A DNA stretch of 10,555 nucleotides, from the NCBI GenBank assembly GCA_937900975.1, contig CALCPC010000682.1, positions 1-10,555 of the forward strand, in the 5' to 3' direction. This document shows positions 1 to 5,680 of the stretch, piece by piece. The number at the start of each line of letters is the position of its first letter. The stretch's first letter is position 1. Made by a program: the position numbers and the translations under genes. The notes under the pieces are model-generated. The model saw nothing but the letters and a program-made list of their open reading frames with translations, was not told the origin of the DNA and did not search any database. Source of the DNA: an uncultured Paracoccaceae bacterium. GTDB taxonomy: Bacteria > Pseudomonadota > Alphaproteobacteria > Rhodobacterales > Rhodobacteraceae.

Positions 1-645
1 CGCGAGCCTCAACGGGAAGCGCTTCGACCTGAAGCGCCCGCTGCACCGCCCGGGGCCGCGTTCTCTTCGGGCGACCTGCTGCTGGTCGGCACGACCGAAC
101 TGGAGCCGTTATCCGCCGGTTCCACGCAAACCCTTGTCACGGATGCCGACTTCCGAAGCGCGCTTGGTCTTGAGATCTATTTGACCGGCACCGTCGAGGA
201 TCAGCTTATGATCGAGGACGAGGACAATGTCATCGTCGTGCCCAAAGATGTGTTCCGGCACAGCGATCCGAGCAAGACACTCTCGTTTGAGGTGTCCACG
301 CCCGACGGCACCCCGCCGCCGAGTTGGCTGTCCTTTGATGCCGCCACATTGGCCTTTCGCGGTACGCCGCCGGAGGGTTCGGTCGCGCGGGTCGACCTTG
401 TCATCATCGTGTCCGATGATGAGGGGGCGAGCGTGGAAGCGCCGTTCAGCATCCAGATCCTCGACGATCCAGAAGAGGCCGCAACCGCTGAGCGCGCTGC
501 AGAAACCGCGGCATGGCTCGCGGAGTTGGGCGCGCCGGACGGGGCAGACGCCCCGCTTTTGCCTCTGGACCTGAACCGCCAGTTGGCGTCTGAAACCCGG
601 GCGGCGGAAGTGCGCGCGACAACTGGGTTCCTGCGCAGCCTCTAG
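1..645 (+). CDS. C-terminal part of a large cadherin-like / putative-Ig domain protein (5' end outside window)
   Basis: The frame is open from base 1 to a TAG at 643-645, giving 214 visible residues; the start lies to the left. About residues 60-155 match the dystroglycan-type cadherin-like / He_PIG fold: an acidic lead-in (VEDQLMIEDED), then VFRHSDPSKTLSFEV, PSWLSFDAATLAFRGTPPEG, and a closing strand with SDDEGASVEAPFSIQIL. Such domains usually occur in tandem in very large secreted or surface proteins. The last 55 residues are an Ala/Glu-rich tail with no Ig pattern. No RTX nonapeptide (GGxGxD), LPXTG or PEP-CTERM signal is visible. The export-type genes start 160 bp downstream, so it could be their cargo; that is inference from position only. 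The fold call is fairly secure; function and total length cannot be seen. Confidence 0.85.
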   Translation, partial: REPQREALRPEAPAAPPGAAFSSGDLLLVGTTELEPLSAGSTQTLVTDADFRSALGLEIYLTGTVEDQLMIEDEDNVIVVPKDVFRHSDPSKTLSFEVSTPDGTPPPSWLSFDAATLAFRGTPPEGSVARVDLVIIVSDDEGASVEAPFSIQILDDPEEAATAERAAETAAWLAELGAPDGADAPLLPLDLNRQLASETRAAEVRATTGFLRSL

Positions 646-651
646 CGGCCC

Positions 652-676
652 GGCCCGGCCGTTCGTCGGCCGGGCC
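652..676 (+). terminator. Strong GC hairpin after the Ig-like gene, probable terminator
   Basis: A perfect 10-bp stem (GGCCCGGCCG at 652-661, CGGCCGGGCC at 667-676) encloses a TTCGT loop and begins 6 bases after the stop codon. No clean T-tract follows; only a short TTTT occurs near 690. It may be a hairpin-dependent or Rho-assisted terminator, and it separates this gene from the TolC gene downstream. Confidence 0.55.
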
Positions 677-726
677 AGGCGCGTCTTGGCATTTTCCGGC
701 CGTGTCGTCGCGGTCACAGCAGTTTG

Positions 727-743
727 TAAATCAATTATTAACC
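727..743 (+). promoter_or_regulatory. Possible CtrA-type site upstream of the TolC gene
   Basis: TAAA-N7-TTAACC lies in an AT-rich patch 60-80 bp before the ATG at 805. The alphaproteobacterial cell-cycle regulator CtrA binds TTAA-N7-TTAAC; this site differs in one base of the left half. AT-rich hexamers suited to a promoter follow: TTCGTA at 755-760, then 17 bases, then TATACA at 778-783. Both are pattern matches only. Confidence 0.3.
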
Positions 744-804
744 ACTCGCGGGCTTTCGTAAAAAGCAAGTCACTCTTTATACAATCGCGCAAAAGCAGAA
801 AAAA

Positions 805-2394
805 ATGAGGCGCAGTGTGCTTGTTTTGGCTCGGGAGAAGTCGTCCGCCCGGCGTGGTTTCGGACTCCGCAATGTGGTTTGTTCCGCGAAGGTCGCGGCG
901 TTGGCCATTGTTCTTGGCGGTTGTGCCATTGCGCCCAACCCGCTGTCGTTAAGCGAGCAGACGCAGCGCGCCTTCACAGATGTGGCGCGGATCAGCGCCG
1001 ATGCGGTGCCCCTGACAAAGCCGTTGACCTTGGATGAGGCAATCGCCCGTGGGCTGCTCTACAACCTCGACGCCAAGGTCCAGATCATGGACCAAGCGTT
1101 GCAGGGCGCGCAGCTTTCGGTGGCAAACCTCAACATGTTGCCGACGCTTGCGGCCAACGCCGGCTACACGATCCGAACCACCCCGAACGCGAGCGTGAGT
1201 GAGACGCTTTTCACCGGCGAGGTCTCGGAAGATCCCAGTTTTTCCGAGGATCGCGACCTTGGAACCGCGGATCTGACCTTCACTTGGAACGTGTTGGATT
1301 TTGGCTTGAGCTACTACCGGGCCAAGCAGCAGGCTGATCGCGTTTTGATCGCGTTGGAACGGCGCCGCCGCGTCATCAACAACCTGAACCAACAAATCGA
1401 GACCGCCTATTGGGAAGCGCTGATCGCGCAAGATTTGTTGCCCCGCATCGACCGTCTGATCCGTGAGGCGGAGGTGACAGAGCAGCGCTCCGCGCGGACG
1501 GAGGCGGAGGGGCTCGACTCGCGTCTCGCCACGTTGGAGTTCCGGCGCAACCTTCTGCAGATCGTGAATTCCTTAAAGTCGGTGAAGTCCGATCTTGCGG
1601 TGTCGAAGGCGCGGCTCGCCTCGCTCATCAATCTTCCGCCGGGAACCGCCTTCCGCCTTGCCACGCCGCGCCACCGCCACTTGCCCGCGATCAACATCTC
1701 CTTGCGCGACCTGCAGGTTTACAGCCTTGTCCACCGGCCCGAAGTGCGGGAAGAGGTGTATCAGGGCCGCATCAGCAAAGAGACGGTTAACCAGGAAATC
1801 TTGAAGCTTTTCCCGGGCTTGTCGATCATTGCATCGGTGAACGCGTCGACGGACTCGCTGCTTTTTTATAATTCATGGGCCGATGCTGGCGTTCGGGCGA
1901 CCTGGAACCTCTTCGACCTGCTCCGCGGGCCGCGGTCGAGCAAAGCGGCGGAATTGCAGGTCGACTTGTCCGAGGCAAGACGTCTGGCACTGACCGCCGC
2001 CGTGTTGGTGCAGGTCTCAATTGGCGTGACGGAGTACACGGCGAGCATCGAGACCTTCAACTCCGCCAAGAAGTTAAACGGGATTGAGCAAGAGTTGCTG
2101 CGCATCACGCAGCAAAGCGCCGCGGCCGAGGACGTGCCGGAGCTTGAGCGAATCCAGCGCTCCGCGCAGGCAATCGCGGGGGAGCTTGCGCGCGAAAACG
2201 GCTTTGTGGCCGCGCGTGTCGCCTTGGCGCAGCTTCTCACCGCGCTTGGCCTCGATCTTGTGCCCACGGACCACAGCTTCGTCGATCTTGCGAGCACGAC
2301 CAAAATGGTGACCGACGCGCGTTATGCGATCAACCATGGAAAATTGTCCAACGTTATCAGGGCGATTGAACCTCAGGTCGTCGCGGGCAATTGA
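805..2394 (+). CDS. TolC-family outer-membrane efflux lipoprotein
   Basis: 529 residues, matching the outer membrane efflux protein (OEP) family: trimeric beta-barrels with a long periplasmic alpha-helical tunnel that carry cargo past the outer membrane. A hydrophobic signal segment (about residues 30-39) ends in lipobox LGGC, placing the lipidated cysteine at Cys40; Ala at +2 fits outer-membrane sorting. Residues 73-290 and 300-505 look like the two repeated helical halves, with typical stretches such as TFTWNVLDFGLSYYRAKQQA and LAVSKARLASLINLPPG. The ATG lacks a good Shine-Dalgarno (only an A-rich leader). GTG at 874 would leave a shorter, still plausible signal peptide, so the start is not certain. 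It probably supplies the outer-membrane channel for the adaptors downstream, although a 588-bp spacer separates them. The substrate is unknown. Confidence 0.9.
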   Translation: MRRSVLVLAREKSSARRGFGLRNVVCSAKVAALAIVLGGCAIAPNPLSLSEQTQRAFTDVARISADAVPLTKPLTLDEAIARGLLYNLDAKVQIMDQALQGAQLSVANLNMLPTLAANAGYTIRTTPNASVSETLFTGEVSEDPSFSEDRDLGTADLTFTWNVLDFGLSYYRAKQQADRVLIALERRRRVINNLNQQIETAYWEALIAQDLLPRIDRLIREAEVTEQRSARTEAEGLDSRLATLEFRRNLLQIVNSLKSVKSDLAVSKARLASLINLPPGTAFRLATPRHRHLPAINISLRDLQVYSLVHRPEVREEVYQGRISKETVNQEILKLFPGLSIIASVNASTDSLLFYNSWADAGVRATWNLFDLLRGPRSSKAAELQVDLSEARRLALTAAVLVQVSIGVTEYTASIETFNSAKKLNGIEQELLRITQQSAAAEDVPELERIQRSAQAIAGELARENGFVAARVALAQLLTALGLDLVPTDHSFVDLASTTKMVTDARYAINHGKLSNVIRAIEPQVVAGN

Positions 2395-2580
2395 CCCTAG
2401 CGCAAGATCTTGGACCCGCAGACGCCGTCAGCGGCACCACCGTCTCCGCCGTAAGGCGCCAAGACCGGGCTTCGGCAAGACGCCTTCCAAAGGGCGCCGC
2501 CTGGTTCCGGGCGGAGGCTTTCACGTGAGCGATTGTGCAAGATGGGCTTTCGGGCGCATCCCCCTGATGTGAAACCGAAA

Positions 2581-2782
2581 AGGCTGCAAAAGCCTGAGCG
2601 GGCGCGCAACGGGACCCGGGCATTCGGTCCTAAAGACAGACGGCACCGGCAAAGGCTGCTGCGCCCTGCCCCACAGCCCGGCCGGTCTGCCGCTTGGCAT
2701 CGCAGCAACACCACTGGCGCGTGCGTTTTGCGGGGCGCAGCACCGGTGTCGTTGGCGAGAGCAACTTGCGTTCAAAGCAAGT
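2581..2782 (+). other. Candidate structured RNA or DNA element (four successive hairpins)
   Basis: Four inverted repeats occur in 200 bp. AGGCT/AGCCT pairs at 2581-2595. GGACC/GGTCC pairs at 2612-2630 with a flanking G-T. The third is long: 2639-2649 pairs with 2743-2753 (11 pairs, two of them G-T), then an asymmetric bulge, then 2658-2669 pairs with 2730-2741 (12 pairs, one G-T), enclosing a small TGCC-GCTT-GGCA hairpin at 2688-2699. ACTTGC/GCAAGT pairs at 2764-2782. The G-T pairs would be C-A mismatches in the opposite strand, so folding favours a + strand transcript. I recognise no known riboswitch or small-RNA family. It may be a leader of the adaptor operon, a processed small RNA, or a remnant of a palindromic mobile sequence. 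Confidence 0.35.
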
Positions 2783-2916
2783 CAGCCTTCGTCAGAAAAC
2801 GCGTTCAAGATCAGAGGCATGCTGACCTTGAAGCCGTGTTTTCAGATCCAATGTGAACGGAAATTGTTCTAAAAAACCAGGTCTGCTCAGGGCGGCCCGG
2901 TGCAAAAAATCGTCTC

Positions 2917-2934
2917 TTAAAGGATACCTTAACC
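2917..2934 (+). promoter_or_regulatory. TTAA-N8-TTAACC site upstream of the adaptor operon
   Basis: An imperfect palindrome, TTAAAGG-ATA-CCTTAA, ends in TTAACC about 50 bp before the ATG at 2983. It resembles a CtrA box but with 8 rather than 7 bases between the half sites, which weakens the case. It could instead be another operator. Confidence 0.25.
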
Positions 2935-2969
2935 AAGCGCTGTCATCCGAAAACCCTGTCGCGGTCAAA

Positions 2970-2982
2970 CCAACGGGGTTGG
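2970..2982 (+). promoter_or_regulatory. Small hairpin abutting the start codon at 2983
   Basis: CCAAC-GGG-GTTGG is a perfect 5-bp inverted repeat whose last base touches the ATG. The only Shine-Dalgarno-like bases (GGGG, 2975-2978) lie in its loop and right arm, so folding would limit ribosome access. A regulatory role is inferred from position. Confidence 0.3.
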
Positions 2983-3774
2983 ATGTTCAGCAGGTTGTTC
3001 GTTCTGGCCCTCGTGGTCGGTGCCATCGCAGTTCGGGCCGCCGCGCAAACGGTTCCCCTTGTCCCGGATGCGGTCGACACCGCCTTGGCCTTCGCACCCC
3101 GGGTCCAGGTTCTTCCGATAGAAGACGCCGTTTTCACCAGCCCAACCGCCGGCCGGATCGCCGAAATGGCCTACCGCGAAGGCGACCGGGTTGAGGCTGG
3201 GGCGACGGTCCTCGCTTTTCTGTGCGACCGCGCGGAAGCGGAACTGAAACAGGCCAAAGCCCTGGCCGCCACCCGCGGGATCGAGGCGGAGGCGTCCGCC
3301 CGCGCGGCGCGATTGGGCACGGGATCCGGCACCGCCGCGCGTTTAAAAACCTCCCAACTCGCGGAGGCGGAGGCAAACGTCGCCCTCGCCGAGGTCGGCG
3401 TTGGAGAGTGTCGCATCCAAGCGCCCTTTGCCGGCCGCCTTGCCGATGTTGCCGTGAAGGCGCATTACGCGGTCGGCGTCGGCCAGCCCTTGTTTCGCCT
3501 GGTGAACAATGAGCGGCTGGAACTGAAAATGATCTTGCCGGCGCGGTGGCTGACCGTCCTTGAAACAGGCACGGTATTTTCCGTGCGAATTGAGGAGCTT
3601 GGCATCATCCTTGAGGCGTCGCTGGACCGGTTCGGCGGCCAGATCGACCCGGTAAGCCAAACGATCCCCGCTTTCGCAACGCTTCCACCCGGCACCGACA
3701 ACTTGGTTGCGGGGATGAGCGGCGTCGCCGATTTTCGCGCCCTTCTCCTCGATCAAGCCGCAGTTCGGCCGTGA
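2983..3774 (+). CDS. Secreted HlyD/RND-type periplasmic adaptor (membrane fusion protein)
   Basis: 263 residues, a short member of the HlyD/AcrA adaptor class that bridges an inner-membrane component and a TolC channel. A signal peptide spans residues 1-21 with likely cleavage after Ala-Ala-Ala. The first half of the lipoyl-like domain is at about 48-82 (VFTSPTAGRIAEMAYREGD). A short Ala/Glu-rich helical hairpin follows at 83-138. The second lipoyl half is at 142-175, with the family-typical IQAPFAGRLADV, and a beta-barrel domain occupies about 178-253. The short hairpin and the absence of a C-terminal membrane-proximal domain distinguish it from full-size RND adaptors. The ATG is chosen because the signal peptide starts right at it. 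Its stop overlaps the next gene's GTG by four bases (GTGA), so translation is probably coupled. Confidence 0.88.
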   Translation: MFSRLFVLALVVGAIAVRAAAQTVPLVPDAVDTALAFAPRVQVLPIEDAVFTSPTAGRIAEMAYREGDRVEAGATVLAFLCDRAEAELKQAKALAATRGIEAEASARAARLGTGSGTAARLKTSQLAEAEANVALAEVGVGECRIQAPFAGRLADVAVKAHYAVGVGQPLFRLVNNERLELKMILPARWLTVLETGTVFSVRIEELGIILEASLDRFGGQIDPVSQTIPAFATLPPGTDNLVAGMSGVADFRALLLDQAAVRP

Positions 3775-5192
3775 GACGGGGCGCCCGGGTCCGCGCCGAC
3801 CCGGCGCCTCGCCCGTCGGGCGCCACGGATCCCCCGCCGAGCGCGGTCGCGCCCAAGCTCGACCCCCGGCTCTACGCCCTTGCGGGTCTCCTCGATCTAC
3901 AGGCACGCACCCGCTGGGCAAGCCGGCAGGAAGTGCGCTTTATCGCCGTCAATGAGCTTAAGCCACTGGTCCACTTCACCCAGGCGGCTCTGTGGGAACA
4001 CCCACCCGGACGTCCCGCCCGCGGGCGCGTGACGGCCCTTTCGAACACGCCATTTGTCGACCGTGCAAAGCCCATTCCGCTGTTGATCGAGCGTTTGGTG
4101 CGGATGTGGCGGACAGAGGCCCCGCTCGACGCCCCGGTTGTCTTCACCGCCGCCGACCCGGGTGGAAGAGATACGCTGCGCGCGGATTGGCGCGGCACGC
4201 TGCCGCAAAACGCGCTTTACCAGCCGCTTAAAAATGCGCGCGGCCGCAGCTTTGGCGCGCTGATCCTGTGGCGCGGCCAGCCCTTCAGGGAGGGAGAGCG
4301 TGGCCTGGTCGAGCGCTATGCCAACGCCCTGTCGCACGCGCTTTTGTCCGCAAAACCGCGCGGGGCAAGCAATCGGCCGTTCTTGCCGCGCCCGCTGCCC
4401 CTGGTGATCGCGGCCGCCATCGCCGCTGGGCTGATCGTGCCGGTCCCGAACTCCGTTCTTGCACCGGCGGAGGTTATAGCGAAGGCGCCATCCTTGATCC
4501 GCGCGCCGCTTGAAGCGGTGGTGGACACGATCCACGTCTCCCCCAACCAGGCCGTCAGCCCCGGCGATCTTCTGGTATCCTTTGACCGCCGGGCGCTGGA
4601 AAGCCAACGCGCGCTTGCCGAAAGTGCCCGCGCGCTTGCCAAGACGGAACTGCGCCAAGCGCGTCAGAACGCACTGGGTAGCACCGCGGCCATTGCGGCG
4701 GTTGCAGCGGCAGAGGGGCGGCTTCGAACCGCGGAGCTTAACATCGGCTTCCTGTCGGAAGAGCTTGCCAAGACCGAGCTTCGTGCCCGTCAAGCCGGGA
4801 TTGCCGTGTTCCAAGACGGGTTTGATTGGGCCGGTCGGCCGGTTGCGTTGGGGGAGCAAATCCTGCGCCTCGCCGACCCCCAAGAAACGGAGCTGGAACT
4901 TTTTCTGCCCGCCCATGACCGTATACCGTTTGAGGATGGCGCGCGGGTCCGGTTTTTCTCGGACGCCGCTCCGCTAGAGCCGCTGCGCGCCACGGTGCGC
5001 TTTGTCAGTTATCGCGCGACGCCGACCGATTTTCAGACCGTCGCGTTTCGCGTCAAGGCCACATGGGCAACACCGCCTGACCTGCCGCTTGGCGCGCGCG
5101 GAACGGCCAAGATTTTTGGGGCGCCACAACCCTTTATCCTGCAGATGCTGCGTCGCCCGCTTGCCCAGTTGCGGCAATGGTTGGCGGTGTGA
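3771..5192 (+). CDS. Inner-membrane HlyD-family adaptor with an N-terminal GAF-like cytoplasmic domain
   Basis: 473 residues, starting at a GTG that overlaps the upstream TGA. Residues 1-30 are Pro/Arg-rich. About 35-195 look like a GAF-type sensor fold: a helix with LYALAGLLDLQARTRW, a core with SFGALILWRGQPFREGERGLVE in two blocks, and a closing helix. I see no cofactor-binding cysteine or other ligand signature. One transmembrane helix (about 208-226) follows, then a periplasmic adaptor: first lipoyl half 233-275 (LEAVVDTIHVSPNQAVSPGD), a helical hairpin 276-340, second lipoyl half around 338-370 and a beta-barrel 371-450. With one membrane span the GAF-like part should be cytoplasmic, so it may gate or sense export. 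The GAF assignment is weaker than the adaptor assignment. It lies between the secreted adaptor and the M50 gene in one apparent operon. Confidence 0.82.
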   Translation: MRRGARVRADPAPRPSGATDPPPSAVAPKLDPRLYALAGLLDLQARTRWASRQEVRFIAVNELKPLVHFTQAALWEHPPGRPARGRVTALSNTPFVDRAKPIPLLIERLVRMWRTEAPLDAPVVFTAADPGGRDTLRADWRGTLPQNALYQPLKNARGRSFGALILWRGQPFREGERGLVERYANALSHALLSAKPRGASNRPFLPRPLPLVIAAAIAAGLIVPVPNSVLAPAEVIAKAPSLIRAPLEAVVDTIHVSPNQAVSPGDLLVSFDRRALESQRALAESARALAKTELRQARQNALGSTAAIAAVAAAEGRLRTAELNIGFLSEELAKTELRARQAGIAVFQDGFDWAGRPVALGEQILRLADPQETELELFLPAHDRIPFEDGARVRFFSDAAPLEPLRATVRFVSYRATPTDFQTVAFRVKATWATPPDLPLGARGTAKIFGAPQPFILQMLRRPLAQLRQWLAV

Positions 5193-5674
5193 CGGGCGCC
5201 CTGCGCCCGCCGCTGCGCACCGACCTTGCGTTGCGACCGGGACCGGTCGCCTGGAACGGCGCGCCAAGCTGGATCCTGCACGATCCGCCAAGCCACAGGT
5301 TCCATCGGCTTGGCTGGTTGCAGGTGGAGGTTCTGCGCCGCTGGGATCGGCCGCTGACGGATGAGCGGTTGGCCGAAGACATCGCCCGCACCACAACCTT
5401 AACGCCAAAAGCACAAGATATCGGCGGCTTTCAGCAGTTTTTGGCCCAAAATCACCTTCTGGATACGCCGGCGCCAGAGCGGACGAAAGCGTTCGTCCAG
5501 GCCGTCGCGGCAAAGCGGGACAGACCGCTTTTTCGGGTCGTGAAATCCTACTTTTTCACCCGCATTCCCCTGGTCCGACCGGACAGGTTTTTGACCGCGC
5601 TCCACGGTGTCGTGCAGCCGATGGCGAAGCCGATGTTGGCCGTTTTGCCCCTTTTGGGCCTGCTTGGCGCGTAG
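5189..5674 (+). CDS. N-terminal fragment of the M50/HlyD protein (PqqD-like domain and start of first membrane helix)
   Basis: 161 residues from GTG 5189 (165 from ATG 5177). The N-terminal 95 residues, with LRPGPVAWNGAPSWILHDP, HRFHRLGWLQVEVLRRW and a following helical part, resemble the PqqD-like winged-helix region that precedes the protease core in this M50 subgroup; this is recalled, not aligned. A linker with FFTRIPLVRPDRFL comes next, then a hydrophobic segment (MLAVLPLLGLLGA) cut off by the TAG. As a separate product it would be a small protein with an incomplete membrane anchor and no catalytic residues, so independent function is unlikely. No Shine-Dalgarno is evident; translation is probably coupled to the GAF-adaptor gene. 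Confidence 0.65.
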   Translation: MTGALRPPLRTDLALRPGPVAWNGAPSWILHDPPSHRFHRLGWLQVEVLRRWDRPLTDERLAEDIARTTTLTPKAQDIGGFQQFLAQNHLLDTPAPERTKAFVQAVAAKRDRPLFRVVKSYFFTRIPLVRPDRFLTALHGVVQPMAKPMLAVLPLLGLLGA

Positions 5675-5680
5675 CTTATC

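Larger units (their letters stand above)
2395..2982. other. Non-coding spacer with clustered inverted repeats
   Basis: 588 bp between the TolC and HlyD genes. Open frames here (for example 2533-2856 on +) give basic, low-information proteins with no recognisable domain, so I call none of them. There is no clean terminator after the TolC gene; the best is a 5-bp stem, 2497-2501 with 2510-2514, followed by TTT near 2519. The spacer holds a run of hairpins from 2581 to 2782 and a TTAA-rich imperfect palindrome at 2917-2932, each listed separately. Confidence 0.6.

Noticed and set aside
109..792. 227-residue - strand open frame across the Ig-like gene and the promoter region
   Set aside because: It overlaps a real domain-bearing gene and the terminator hairpin and resembles no protein family I know.
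2639..2765. Integron attC site or MITE as the explanation of the long hairpin
   Set aside because: No matched pair of core sites (RYYYAAC / GTTRRRY) at the ends, no integrase, no target-site duplication that I can recognise and no second copy in the window.
2533..2856. 107-residue + strand open frame in the TolC-HlyD spacer
   Set aside because: Strongly basic composition with no domain or good ribosome site; it runs through the long inverted repeat, which better explains the sequence.
3897..4916. 339-residue open frame on the - strand opposite the GAF-adaptor gene
   Set aside because: It lies wholly opposite a gene with clear domains, has no recognisable domain, and is Arg/Gly/Gln-rich as expected from the reverse strand of GC-rich coding DNA.
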